Positions 15,902-23,823 are shown, counted from the stretch's first letter. The stretch: 28,348 nt of DNA from Bacillota bacterium (GCA_023426265.1 JAFABA010000105.1:1-28348), one strand, 5' to 3'. Notes: a model not told the origin generated them from the sequence alone. A program made the numbers and translations.

Positions 15902-16296
15902 CAAAAATTCCCCCGCAGCACAACTGCGGGGGAAGAAAGCCAGCTTCTGTTTGGGGGATTTTCTTATGTACCGGGATTTGTCCGTTCCACGAAATGGAGC
16001 GGGACGCCATTGTCATTCTATATCACCGCCAACGGTGGAGCCTCCTGCCGGACGGCGGGGATTTTCCGGTATCAAAAGTAATTTTTGACCCAGCCCGTTT
16101 TTATGCTCCGGGGCTGAATTACCCCGCGGTACGAAAGCATCCGGGCGGGCCATATCCCGCTCCATTTGCTTGTCTCTGAACGGTTTTCAATTCTGCTTTC
16201 CTGCAAGGGAACCACCCTCCTTCATCCATTGCGACTCTTCTGATGCGCTTTTGTCATACAAGGGTATCACCTCTTTCGTAGGAACCCGTCCACCGT
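15902..16296 (-). ncRNA. Candidate large structured non-coding RNA, family not recognised
   Basis: The 15.8-16.4 kb gap has no convincing protein gene but folds strongly when read on the minus strand. A perfect 13-bp stem joins 16155-16167 to 15992-16004. Inside it are nested or adjacent perfect stems: 16146-16150 with 16093-16097, 16136-16140 with 16103-16107, 16122-16126 with 16109-16113, 16083-16088 with 16072-16077, and 16054-16058 with 16026-16030. Outside it 16195-16200 pairs with 15935-15940. Loop bases 16127-16132 can pair with 15968-15973 across the main stem, a possible pseudoknot. It ends in an intrinsic terminator. The 5' end is a guess from a TATATA box at 16303-16308; the folded part begins near 16210. 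It is not RNase P, tmRNA, SRP or 6S RNA by the features I can check. Confidence 0.5.
15903..15932 (-). terminator. Strong intrinsic terminator of the candidate RNA
   Basis: CCCCCGCAG 15910-15918 pairs with CTGCGGGGG 15924-15932 over a 5-nt loop. On the minus strand AATTTTTGT follows. No protein gene lies upstream on this strand, so it implies a non-coding transcript. Confidence 0.75.
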
Positions 16297-16363
16297 ATTC
16301 TTTATATACCCTATGGAAGAGAATATGAAACGGCAAAATTCGCCCCGTCAGGTCAATATCCTA

Positions 16364-16393
16364 TTCCAATAATTTACCAGAATATGCTATAAT
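16364..16393 (+). promoter_or_regulatory. Promoter of the HEAT-like gene
   Basis: TTCCAA, 18 nt, TATAAT, starting a transcript about 25 nt before the ATG at 16426. It is divergent from the candidate RNA. Confidence 0.55.
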
Positions 16394-16425
16394 CCTATAA
16401 AAACACGGATGAACGGAGGGAAACT

Positions 16426-17034
16426 ATGGATATGGCCGAACTCCTTCTGCGGGGCAAGACAGAGCCGAAAGCGTATGCCAAGACACTTTCAACGGACGAG
16501 ATCGCATCGCTCATCCCGCTGCTGCAGGAAAAGGACGACGCGCTTCGCTACGCAACATTCCTGACCCTATGCGCGCGCAGCGATATGGCGCCGGACATTA
16601 TGCCCTATTGGGAGACGTTTGAAAAGAAGCTTACCGATGAAAACTCGTACCAGCGCAGCATCGGCCTGATGCTGATTGCCCACAACACAAGGTGGGATAC
16701 CGGCGGGCGCTTTGGCGGCGCGTTCGATAAGTACATGGCCTGCTGCAACGACGAGTCGTTTGTGACGCGCAGGCAGGCCATACAGAGCATAAAGCTTTGG
16801 GCGCCTTACGGGCGGGAGCACCTCGCGGCAGCCGCAAAAATACTCATGGCAATTGACGTTGCCGCATGCAAGGAAACGCAGCGCAAGCTGCTGCTGCAGG
16901 ACATCTGCGCCACGCTCGTTTTCATGGCGGGGCTTGCGCCGGACCCCGATGTTTCCGCCTACCTGAACCAGGCCGTTACCGACGGTATCCTAGACAAAAA
17001 AACGGCAAAACGCCTGCTGGACGCTTTGCCGTAA
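16426..17034 (+). CDS. HEAT-repeat-like hypothetical protein
   Basis: 202 residues, no signal peptide or membrane helix. The ATG has GGAGGG 5 nt upstream and a good promoter. The sequence is almost wholly alpha-helical, with repeated helical pairs around LLQEKDDALRYATFLTLCAR, YQRSIGLMLIAHNT and FVTRRQAIQSIKLWAPYG, which resemble ARM/HEAT units as found in phycobilisome-lyase-like or DNA-alkylation-repair-like folds. Such repeats usually form protein-binding scaffolds. No catalytic motif is visible and I do not assign a function. It stands alone between the candidate RNA and the convergent prs gene. Its last codons overlap the terminator of prs. Confidence 0.75.
   Translation: MDMAELLLRGKTEPKAYAKTLSTDEIASLIPLLQEKDDALRYATFLTLCARSDMAPDIMPYWETFEKKLTDENSYQRSIGLMLIAHNTRWDTGGRFGGAFDKYMACCNDESFVTRRQAIQSIKLWAPYGREHLAAAAKILMAIDVAACKETQRKLLLQDICATLVFMAGLAPDPDVSAYLNQAVTDGILDKKTAKRLLDALP
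16996..17032 (-). terminator. Intrinsic terminator of prs, inside the 3' end of the HEAT-like gene
   Basis: ACGGCAAA 17002-17009 pairs exactly with TTTGCCGT 17025-17032. On the minus strand seven T follow. It lies just past the prs stop and within the last dozen codons of the convergent gene. Confidence 0.7.
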
Positions 17035-17048
17035 TAGGTTCGGAAGCC

Positions 17049-18068
17049 TTAGTCTCCTAAAAGCGTAATCTGCTCCGAAAAGCTTTCGTCCAGCATCCGC
17101 TGCGTGAACTCGCGCTTAAAGAGGCTGCTCATGGGCGCACGGTCATGTATCACTTTAACGGACTGCGCAAACATGGGCGCGGCGGAAATGATCTTGATCT
17201 TTTTGGAGTTCTTCGCCTCCGGACATTCGACCGTATCGGTGGAAATGAGCACCTCGATAGGGCTTTCCTCTATCCGCTGTATACCCTTGGCATTCAACAC
17301 GTTGTGGGAAAGCGCCGCGTAGATGTGGTTTGCGCCCTTGTCCTTGAGGCCGAGCGCGATATCGATGAGCGTACCGCCGGAAATGGAGAAATCGTCCACG
17401 ATCAGGCAATTCTTGCCCTTGACTTCGCCGATAATCTCAAGCACCTTGGCGTTCTCATCATGGCCGGAGCGCATCTTATCGCCTATGGCGACCGAGCAGC
17501 CCAGCTCGCTTGCGAACTGGCGCGCGCGCTTTGCAAAACCCGCGTCCGGTGAAACCACCACAAGATTTTCATCCACCAGACCCAGACGCCTGACATATTC
17601 GCACAGAAGCGGCTGCGCGTACAGATGATCCACAGGGTTCTTGAAGAAGCCCTGCACCTGCGGGCTGTGAAGGTCCATCGTAATCACGCGGTCCGCTCCC
17701 GCAAGCTCTATGCTTTCCGCGCACACGCGCGCACGGATGGACACGCGGGGCTCGTCCTTTTTATCGCCTTTCGCGTAGCTGAAATACGGGATAATCGCCG
17801 TAACAGAATTGGCGCTTGCGCGCCTGAACGCGTCGATCCAGAACAACAGCTCTACAAACTCATCGTTGGGTTGTCTTCCGATGGGCTGTACGATGTATAC
17901 ATCCTTGTCGCGTATGGATTCGTTGATGCGCACGAACGTATTGCCCTCGGAAAATACGATCGTCTCCGAATCGCCAACCTGCGTACCAAGATACGCGCAC
18001 ATTTTCTTCGCAAACGGAATGCCGGTGCGCCCTGCGAATATCTTGATTGTTCCCCCGCTTGAATACAT
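17049..18068 (-). CDS. prs: Ribose-phosphate pyrophosphokinase (divergent PRPP synthetase)
   Basis: 339 residues, slightly longer than the usual 310-320. It makes PRPP from ribose-5-phosphate and ATP for nucleotide, His and Trp synthesis and feeds phosphoribosyltransferases such as the Hpt encoded nearby. Family blocks present: MDLHSPQVQGFFKNPVDHL (usual DLHA.QIQGFF..PVDHL), VVSPDAGFAKRAR (usual VVSPDHGG..RAR), and the DKxR pair of the flexible catalytic loop. Departures from classical Prs: the YARQDRK ATP loop reads YAKGDKK, and the PRPP loop DDxxDTxGT reads DDFSISGGT. It is therefore a divergent branch, though the overall fold is clear. GGGAG precedes the ATG by 10 nt. A good promoter lies at 18183-18211, with a leader of about 110 nt. 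Only this copy is seen, so a second canonical prs elsewhere is possible. Confidence 0.88.
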   Translation of the reverse strand: MYSSGGTIKIFAGRTGIPFAKKMCAYLGTQVGDSETIVFSEGNTFVRINESIRDKDVYIVQPIGRQPNDEFVELLFWIDAFRRASANSVTAIIPYFSYAKGDKKDEPRVSIRARVCAESIELAGADRVITMDLHSPQVQGFFKNPVDHLYAQPLLCEYVRRLGLVDENLVVVSPDAGFAKRARQFASELGCSVAIGDKMRSGHDENAKVLEIIGEVKGKNCLIVDDFSISGGTLIDIALGLKDKGANHIYAALSHNVLNAKGIQRIEESPIEVLISTDTVECPEAKNSKKIKIISAAPMFAQSVKVIHDRAPMSSLFKREFTQRMLDESFSEQITLLGD

Positions 18069-18182
18069 GACGGCTAATCTCCCTTTTCTTTACTGGATCT
18101 AAAAATTTCTTCCCCTGTATAGCAACACCCGAACACGGGCGGGAAAGAGTCCCAATTGCGGTACCTCCGCATGCCCTTGGGT

Positions 18183-18211
18183 ATTATAGCAGGATTGCGG
18201 CCCGCGGGCAA
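18183..18211 (-). promoter_or_regulatory. Promoter of prs
   Basis: Minus strand TTGCCC, 17 nt, TATAAT. It lies downstream of the PHP gene stop, so prs is a separate unit. Confidence 0.65.
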
Positions 18212-18241
18212 CCGGTGAAAGGACACACACAATAAGTTCCT

Positions 18242-19087
18242 CTAATAGCTTACCCGTTCACTATGCCTTTCACAAAAAAACTCCGCCGTACGCCTTAAGC
18301 ACGCAACATCGCGCCATGCGCAGCCAAGCGGCGTCCCCTCCCGGTTCTTTCCATGGTAATCGCTGCCGCAGGTCACAAGCAGGCCGTACTGCGCGGCCAG
18401 ACTTTCAAACGTGGCGGTCTGCCCCAGCGTGGAGGCCGGATAATACGCCTCGACACCCATAATGCCAAGCTCCGTCAACTCAGCCACCAGCCTGTGCGGG
18501 TCCTGGTGGATATGGCAGGGATGCGCGAGCACGGGGATGCCGTTCGCATTGCGCAAAAGCGCGATCACTTCTTTGGGCGTATACCGCTGCTCCACAAAAT
18601 AGGCGGGCGCGCCGACGCTTAAAAACTGCCGGAACGCCTCCGTAACGTTTGCGGCGTAGCCCGCATCCCGCAGGGCAACGGCGATATGCATGCGCGTTTG
18701 CGTCGCTTCGCCTGAAGCCTCGTTTACCTTATCGTATACATCGCAGCCGATCTCTTTGAGCCTGTTTAAAATCTTGATGTTGCGCTTTTGCCTTCTTCGC
18801 CTGCTCTCGGCCAGCGCCTCTTGTAAAGGTTCATTTATAATATCGATATCCAGGCCCAAAATATGAAGCTCAAACGGGCTTTCGTTGTCCATTTCAATAC
18901 CGGGCAACACAAGTACGCCCTGCTCTTTCCCGGCGGATACCGCGTCCATAACGCCGGAAATGGTATCGTGATCCGTCAGCGACAGGATATCGATATTCGC
19001 TTTCGCCGCCATGCGCACGATTTCGCCCGGCGTGGCGGTGCCGTCCGAAAAATTGCTGTGGCAGTGCAGATCCATGCGCAGGCTCAT
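18242..19087 (-). CDS. PHP-domain phosphoesterase
   Basis: 281 residues, cytosolic. The four PHP metal motifs can be followed: HCHSNFSDG at 8-16, TDHDT at 38-42, the GIEMD/H block near 61-76, and AHPCHIH near 193-199 with a late GSDYHG. This arrangement (DLHCHSnfSDG.. TDHDT) matches the YciV/TrpH group, whose characterised members hydrolyse nucleoside 3',5'-bisphosphates such as pAp or act as 5'-3' exoribonucleases on short RNA. Which activity holds here is not decidable. The start overlaps the stop of the thioesterase gene (ATGA), so both are translated together. An internal ATG four codons later is an alternative start. Confidence 0.9.
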   Translation of the reverse strand: MSLRMDLHCHSNFSDGTATPGEIVRMAAKANIDILSLTDHDTISGVMDAVSAGKEQGVLVLPGIEMDNESPFELHILGLDIDIINEPLQEALAESRRRRQKRNIKILNRLKEIGCDVYDKVNEASGEATQTRMHIAVALRDAGYAANVTEAFRQFLSVGAPAYFVEQRYTPKEVIALLRNANGIPVLAHPCHIHQDPHRLVAELTELGIMGVEAYYPASTLGQTATFESLAAQYGLLVTCGSDYHGKNREGTPLGCAWRDVACLRRTAEFFCERHSERVSY

Positions 19088-19473
19088 TCTGTTTTTGCCT
19101 CTGCTTTTTGCATGAACCGCTCCGAATCAACGATAAACCGCTGATGGTCGGCGATTGCGATGCTGCCCGCCGTATCAAACGCCTCGATACGGAACGTCAG
19201 GGCGCGCCCTTCCACCGCGATAAGCTCCGCTTCCGCCCATGCCCGCATGTTTAACGGCGTGGCGGCATTGTGCCGGATATCGATGCGGGTGCCGACGGTG
19301 GTTTTACCCGGCTCCATCTCCCCTTCCACTGCGGCGCAGGCCGCCTGCTCCATCAGGGCCACCAGACGCGGTGTGGAAAGCACGGGCAAAAGCCCGCTGC
19401 CCAAAGCCAGCGCGGTATCCGCATGCGTCACTGTCAGTTCCACCCTGCCCGTCATTCCGTTTTGAAGCTGCAT
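19084..19473 (-). CDS. FlK-like hotdog-fold acyl-CoA thioesterase
   Basis: 129 residues, a single hotdog domain. Thr34, Glu42 and His68 stand at spacings of 8 and 26, identical to the Thr42/Glu50/His76 triad of fluoroacetyl-CoA thioesterase FlK, and the TVGTRI and RHNAATP blocks also match that family. Homologues in Bacillota usually hydrolyse small acyl-CoAs of unknown identity, so fluoroacetate resistance should not be assumed. GGGGGAAG precedes the ATG. The gene lies just past the ftsH terminator and overlaps the PHP gene by 4 nt. Enzyme class is well supported, substrate is open. Confidence 0.85.
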   Translation of the reverse strand: MQLQNGMTGRVELTVTHADTALALGSGLLPVLSTPRLVALMEQAACAAVEGEMEPGKTTVGTRIDIRHNAATPLNMRAWAEAELIAVEGRALTFRIEAFDTAGSIAIADHQRFIVDSERFMQKAEAKTE

Positions 19474-19484
19474 ATCTTCCCCCG

Positions 19485-19519
19485 AAAAAAGGCCGCCACG
19501 GCATATATGCCAGGCGGCC
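19485..19519 (-). terminator. Intrinsic terminator of ftsH
   Basis: GGCCGCC 19491-19497 pairs with GGCGGCC 19513-19519, and the inner GGCATATATGCC adds a further stem. Six T follow on the minus strand. It ends transcription about 60 nt after ftsH and 12 nt before the thioesterase start. Confidence 0.8.
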
Positions 19520-19575
19520 CGGTTTATTTGTTGTTCCGTGCCGCTGCTTCTCCGGGTATGCCCCGGAAATGCGCG

Positions 19576-21519
19576 TTACGGCATATCATCCACAATATCG
19601 GCGTTTTTACTCCCCGCATCCGTCGTGGCGTCGGTATTTTCGGTAGCCGGAAGTTCTTCGCCCTTATAAATGCGTTCGAACGTATCGCCATCTATGCGTT
19701 CTTTCTCCAGAAGCGCTTCCGCCACGCGGTCCAGCCCGGCGATGTCTTCCTCAATACAGGCGCGCGCGCGCTTGAACTGTTCTTCTATGATACGGCGTAT
19801 CTCCGTATCGATGCGGCTCGCGACCTCCTCGGAGAAGTTGCGCTGGTGCCCCCAATCCTTGGCGATGAACACTTCCGCCTGGCCGCCCAGGAACACGGGG
19901 CCGATCGCGTCGGTCATGCCATATTCCACAACCATCTTGCGCGCGGTTTCGGTGGCGCGCTGCAAATCGTTGTATGCGCCGGTGCTGATATCGCCCAGGC
20001 GAACGGTTTCCGCAACGCGGCCGCCCAGCATCATGGCAATCTGATCCTCCAGCTTGCGCTTGGTCACATGGGCCTTATCCTCCTTGGGGAGGGTCATGGT
20101 ATAGCCCGCTGCCATGCCGCGCGGGATGATGGAAACTTCATGCACAGGGTCGCAGTGTTCGAGCTTTAATGCCACAATGGCGTGCCCCGTTTCGTGTACG
20201 GCGGTAATGTGCTTATCCTCGTCGGTGATGACGCGGCTTTTCTTTTCGGGGCCTACCACCACGCGGGTAATGGCCTCCTCAAGTTCCGTCATGGTGATGG
20301 TTTTTTTGCTTACGCGCGCCGTCAGAATGGCGGCCTCGTTCAATACGTTCTCAAGATCCGCCCCCGTAAAACCGGGCGTGCGCTTTGCAAGCACGGAAAG
20401 ATCCACTTCGGGTGCAAGCGGCTTGTTGCGCGCATGCACGCGCAGTATCGCCTCGCGGCCCTTGACGTCCGGGTAATTGACGGTGATCTGCCTGTCAAAC
20501 CTGCCGGGACGCAGCAGAGCGGGGTCCAGGATATCCGGCCGGTTGGTGGCGGCCAGCACGATAATGCCTTCGTTTACGGCAAAGCCATCCATTTCTACAA
20601 GCAGCTGGTTGAGCGTCTGCTCGCGTTCATCGTGGCCGCCGCCCATGCCCGCACCGCGCTGGCGGCCCACGGCGTCGATTTCATCGATAAATACGACGGC
20701 GGGCGTGCTTTTCTTGGCGGTGTTGAACAGGTCGCGTACGCGTGATGCGCCCACGCCCACGAACATTTCCACGAAATCCGAACCGGAGATTGAGAAGAAC
20801 GGTGCCTTCGCCTCGCCTGCCACGGCTTTGGCGAGCAACGTCTTACCGGTGCCCGGAGGGCCAACGAGCAAGACGCCCTTGGGGATGCGCGCGCCGATTT
20901 CATTGAAGCGCTTGGGATCGCGCATGAATTCGACAACTTCCTTGAGCTCCTCTTTCTCTTCGTCGGCGCCCGCCACATCGTCAAACGTGACCTTGTTCTG
21001 CCCATCCGTCTGCACACGCGCGCGGGACTTGCCAAAGCTCATCACCTTGTTGCCGCCGCCCTGCTGCTGCATCATGAAATAGTAGAACACGCCCAACGCG
21101 CCAACGAGTATGATGTAAGGCAACATCATCTCCAGCAGGCTGGGATCGGGCGGGATTTTGGGGTTATAGTCAAAGGGATAATCCGCTCCCGTAACCTGTT
21201 CCGGCATCAGCTGGGGGTTGAGCTCTGAGGTGATGATCGCCATATCCCGTGTAAACACCTCAATAGAAGGAATGACAACCGTAAAATCAGACCTGTTCGG
21301 AAGCTGATCCTTGGTGTAGCTGCTGCCCACATAAATGCCGGCAAGCTCACGATTGGTCACCTGTACGGCAGCAACCTTCTTATCCCGGACAGCCTGCACG
21401 AACTCGCCGTACTCAAGCGCCTTGGGCGAAGCGCCCGCAGGATCGAGATTGGTTGCCATAAGTATGATGATAATGAGTATGACGACATATATCAGTGGGG
21501 TTCGAAAATTTCTTCTCAC
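19576..21519 (-). CDS. ftsH: ATP-dependent zinc metalloprotease FtsH
   Basis: 647 residues. Membrane-bound AAA+ protease that degrades misfolded membrane proteins and short-lived regulators. Two membrane helices (about 7-23 and 132-150) flank an extracytoplasmic domain. Then come the AAA module with Walker A GPPGTGKT (220-227), Walker B VFIDEID (276-282) and SRH arginines near 337-342, and the protease domain with HETGH (442-446) and the third zinc ligand Asp518. The start is a GTG at 21519 with AGGAGG 9 nt upstream. The C-terminal tail is acidic and Thr/Asp-rich. Order tilS-hpt-ftsH is classic in Bacillota, but here ftsH has its own promoter at 21607-21635. Confidence 0.97.
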   Translation of the reverse strand: MRRNFRTPLIYVVILIIIILMATNLDPAGASPKALEYGEFVQAVRDKKVAAVQVTNRELAGIYVGSSYTKDQLPNRSDFTVVIPSIEVFTRDMAIITSELNPQLMPEQVTGADYPFDYNPKIPPDPSLLEMMLPYIILVGALGVFYYFMMQQQGGGNKVMSFGKSRARVQTDGQNKVTFDDVAGADEEKEELKEVVEFMRDPKRFNEIGARIPKGVLLVGPPGTGKTLLAKAVAGEAKAPFFSISGSDFVEMFVGVGASRVRDLFNTAKKSTPAVVFIDEIDAVGRQRGAGMGGGHDEREQTLNQLLVEMDGFAVNEGIIVLAATNRPDILDPALLRPGRFDRQITVNYPDVKGREAILRVHARNKPLAPEVDLSVLAKRTPGFTGADLENVLNEAAILTARVSKKTITMTELEEAITRVVVGPEKKSRVITDEDKHITAVHETGHAIVALKLEHCDPVHEVSIIPRGMAAGYTMTLPKEDKAHVTKRKLEDQIAMMLGGRVAETVRLGDISTGAYNDLQRATETARKMVVEYGMTDAIGPVFLGGQAEVFIAKDWGHQRNFSEEVASRIDTEIRRIIEEQFKRARACIEEDIAGLDRVAEALLEKERIDGDTFERIYKGEELPATENTDATTDAGSKNADIVDDMP

Positions 21520-21606
21520 TTACCCTATCCTCCTGGGACGTCCGCAACACGGTTGCCCCATAAAATACATTGCAACAGGCGCACAACACGCCGCTGCCAT
21601 TTGAAT

Positions 21607-21635
21607 AGTTTATCACACCGCCCGCCGCGGTTCAA
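21607..21635 (-). promoter_or_regulatory. Promoter of ftsH
   Basis: Minus strand TTGAAC, 17 nt, TAAACT, with TG one base before the -10. It gives a leader of about 80 nt. No other structure with a T-run was seen in the 21520-21748 gap. Confidence 0.6.
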
Positions 21636-21748
21636 TCAGGCGAAACCTGAAAAGGGGAGCGAAAATGCGGCGAGCCTGTGAATTTACTTCGCTTAACACC
21701 GGGCTAAGATGCATGACTGCCAATCCATGCCGCCTGGTGGGGAACTCC

Positions 21749-22300
21749 TTACTTTGTATAGACCTCCGGTTTCAAAACGCCGACATAGGGCAGGTGCCTG
21801 TACCGGCCGATGTAGTCCAGCCCGAACCCGACCACAAATTTATTGGGAATGATAAACCCGCAGTAATCCGGCGTGATGTCGCATTCCCTGCGCTCCGGCT
21901 TATCCAGCAGGCAGACAATGCGCATGCTCGCGGGGTTGCGGGATTCCAGGAGGTTGGTCAGGTAATTGAGCGTCAGGCCGCTGTCCATAATATCTTCCAC
22001 GATCAGGACGTGCTTGCCTGTGATGCTCATATCCGTATCCTTTGCAATGCGGACGATGCCGGAGGTTTTTACGCCGTCCCCGTAGCTGGAAATGGACATG
22101 AAATCCATCTGGCACTGTATGGTAAGGTTGCGCGCAAGATCCGAAAAGAACATGACGGCACCCTTCAAAATGCAGAGCAGCACGACTTCCTCCCCTTCGT
22201 AATCGCGGGAAATCTCAGCAGCCAGCTCCTTAACGCGCTGCTGAATCACGTCATACTCGAGCAAAATTTCCGCCATATCCTCCCGAAACTGCGCACACAT
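21749..22300 (-). CDS. hpt: Hypoxanthine phosphoribosyltransferase
   Basis: 183 residues. It salvages hypoxanthine (and guanine) to IMP/GMP using PRPP. The PRPP-binding loop VLIVEDIMDSGLTL (about 100-113), the CILKGAVMF block (about 44-52) and the YRHLPYVGVLK C-terminus match HPRT of Bacillota. The start is the ATG at 22300, 9 nt after AGGAGG; a TTG two codons upstream is too close to that site. It lies between tilS and ftsH, as in Bacillus, with gaps of about 130 and 230 nt. No convincing promoter was found ahead of it, so it may be read through from tilS. Confidence 0.95.
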   Translation of the reverse strand: MCAQFREDMAEILLEYDVIQQRVKELAAEISRDYEGEEVVLLCILKGAVMFFSDLARNLTIQCQMDFMSISSYGDGVKTSGIVRIAKDTDMSITGKHVLIVEDIMDSGLTLNYLTNLLESRNPASMRIVCLLDKPERRECDITPDYCGFIIPNKFVVGFGLDYIGRYRHLPYVGVLKPEVYTK

Positions 22301-22427
22301 AAGCAATACCCTCCTATTATGTAACTTTTCTCATTCTTATATTTGGATACAAACCGCAACTTATATTGCCGTTTGCAGTCACCATATTCGATATCGGCGT
22401 TTCTCTTTCAGCCTTAACGCCAAAATT

Positions 22428-23786
22428 CTATTCCGCATGGAACTCTACGCGCAGTATGCGCCGCGTATCCTCCCACACCCGGACCGAATGCGAAACCGTT
22501 CCGCCCGGAAAAAAGAGTACGTCCTGCCCTGCGGCGATAAGCGGGAGTTCGCGCGCGGGCGGATCAATTTTTTTATCGATCAAATACTCCTTCAGCTTCC
22601 GTTCGCCAGGGGCATTAAGGGGATAAAACCGGTCTCCCGGCCTCCGGGTCCGTACCATGGCGTTGTTTGGAAGCTTGTCCGCATCCACATAGGCGACAAA
22701 CGCGCCTTCGCCGCGTCGAAAATCATCCGCAAAATCCGCCGTATATACGCCGGCAGGCGTATGCGTTGCACCCGGCCACGCGAAATGCGCTTCAAAAGGT
22801 TCGGTATCTTTGCCTTCCGGCTTTCCTATTATTATGGCGCCATACCGGACGCGCGCTTCCATGCCGTTCGGAAGTTCCATACGCGCGCCTGTCCTGCCCT
22901 GTAAAAGGGCGCAGAGCCGGTTGACCCCCGCCTGCTGGAGGTTGTAGAGCGCGCCCTCTTTTGAGAGCATCAGCCGGACCGCCCTTGCCTGTATGGGCGT
23001 GGGCAGCGCGGCAAGGCTGTTTCTGTCGTACCCGCCCGTGGGAAGAACTGACTCCCGAAGCCTTAGCTCCGCCTCCGCGGTAAGGTACGCCTCGTCCTCC
23101 GACAGCAGCGCCGCCATGCGCGCAAGCCCCTCCGAAATAGAAGGGTTATATCCTTCCCTTAACAGCGGCAGCAACTCAAGGCGGATGCGGTTCCGCAGGC
23201 AGCAGGGTTCCAAATTGGTTTCATCCGTACGGTAGGAAAGCGTGTTTTCCTCCGCATATGCCGCAAGCTCCCTGCGGGAAACGCCAAGCAGCGGGCGGAG
23301 TATATCGCCGGATACCGCCTTCATGCCGCAAAGCCCCGCAAGCCCGGTCCCGCGCAGCAGGTGCATCAGCACCGTTTCCGCCTGGTCGTCCATGTGATGG
23401 GCGGTCACAATCCAGCCTGCCCCGCTTTTTTGTTTTGCCTCGCGCAAAAACGCATAGCGGGCATCCCTTGCCGCTTCTTCTAACGTTTGCCCGTTTGCGC
23501 GCAGTTTCGGGACATCCACCTGAGTCTCGTAGAGCGTGACGTCCCAGCTTGTGCACAGCGAACGCACAAACGCTGCGTCTTCCTCCGCCGCAGCACGTAT
23601 GCCGTGGTTGACATGCGCGGCAGACAGCTGCTTTACGCCGCCCGCAGCGCGAAGAGCGCACAGGATGTGCAAAAGCGCAACCGAATCCATCCCGCCCGAA
23701 ACGCCAACGAGCAGGCCGTCCTGTTGCGTGATGCCGTTTGCCGCAAAGGCGGCTGCAACGCGTGCCGCACAGCCTTCCAGTTCCAT
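22428..23786 (-). CDS. tilS: tRNA(Ile)-lysidine synthase
   Basis: 452 residues. It converts C34 of tRNA-Ile(CAU) to lysidine, so that the tRNA reads AUA and is charged with isoleucine. The N-terminal PP-loop ATPase signature GVSGGMDSVALLH covers 28-40, the HVNHGIR block follows near 58-64, and the TilS C-terminal domain has RRPGDRFYPLNAPGERKLKE near 383-402. The ATG at 23786 leaves the usual 25-30 residues before the PP-loop. There is no Shine-Dalgarno and the -10 box lies only 9 nt upstream, so the mRNA may be leaderless. It is divergent from feoA across about 300 nt. Confidence 0.95.
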   Translation of the reverse strand: MELEGCAARVAAAFAANGITQQDGLLVGVSGGMDSVALLHILCALRAAGGVKQLSAAHVNHGIRAAAEEDAAFVRSLCTSWDVTLYETQVDVPKLRANGQTLEEAARDARYAFLREAKQKSGAGWIVTAHHMDDQAETVLMHLLRGTGLAGLCGMKAVSGDILRPLLGVSRRELAAYAEENTLSYRTDETNLEPCCLRNRIRLELLPLLREGYNPSISEGLARMAALLSEDEAYLTAEAELRLRESVLPTGGYDRNSLAALPTPIQARAVRLMLSKEGALYNLQQAGVNRLCALLQGRTGARMELPNGMEARVRYGAIIIGKPEGKDTEPFEAHFAWPGATHTPAGVYTADFADDFRRGEGAFVAYVDADKLPNNAMVRTRRPGDRFYPLNAPGERKLKEYLIDKKIDPPARELPLIAAGQDVLFFPGGTVSHSVRVWEDTRRILRVEFHAE

Positions 23787-23794
23787 ATAAAGTT

Positions 23795-23823
23795 ATGATA
23801 CGCGCTTAGCTTGGTTTTGACAA
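23795..23823 (-). promoter_or_regulatory. Promoter of tilS, placed almost on the start codon
   Basis: Minus strand TTGTCA, 17 nt, TATCAT. The predicted transcription start falls at or 1-2 nt before the tilS ATG (23786). Confidence 0.6.

Noticed and set aside
16013..16165. Minus-strand 50-codon frame followed, after one TGA, by another 50 open codons (possible small protein or selenocysteine readthrough)
   Set aside because: No ribosome site before the ATG and no selenoprotein family likeness. The start codon lies inside the 13-bp stem. Structure is the simpler reading.
15802..16179. Plus-strand open frame of 125 codons and an overlapping 88-codon frame
   Set aside because: No ribosome site, no recognisable domain, and the frame runs through the terminator hairpin and paired stems of the candidate RNA. 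It is better explained as a by-product.
16203..16235. GGGTGG-TTCC stretch resembling a T-box antiterminator
   Set aside because: The full T-box sequence AA..GGGTGGNACCGCG is not present, no specifier stem was found, and no aminoacyl-tRNA synthetase or amino-acid gene follows.
16270..16292. GAACCC..CCACC on the plus strand as a tRNA or tmRNA 3' end
   Set aside because: No matching acceptor or T-arm partner and no cloverleaf could be drawn.
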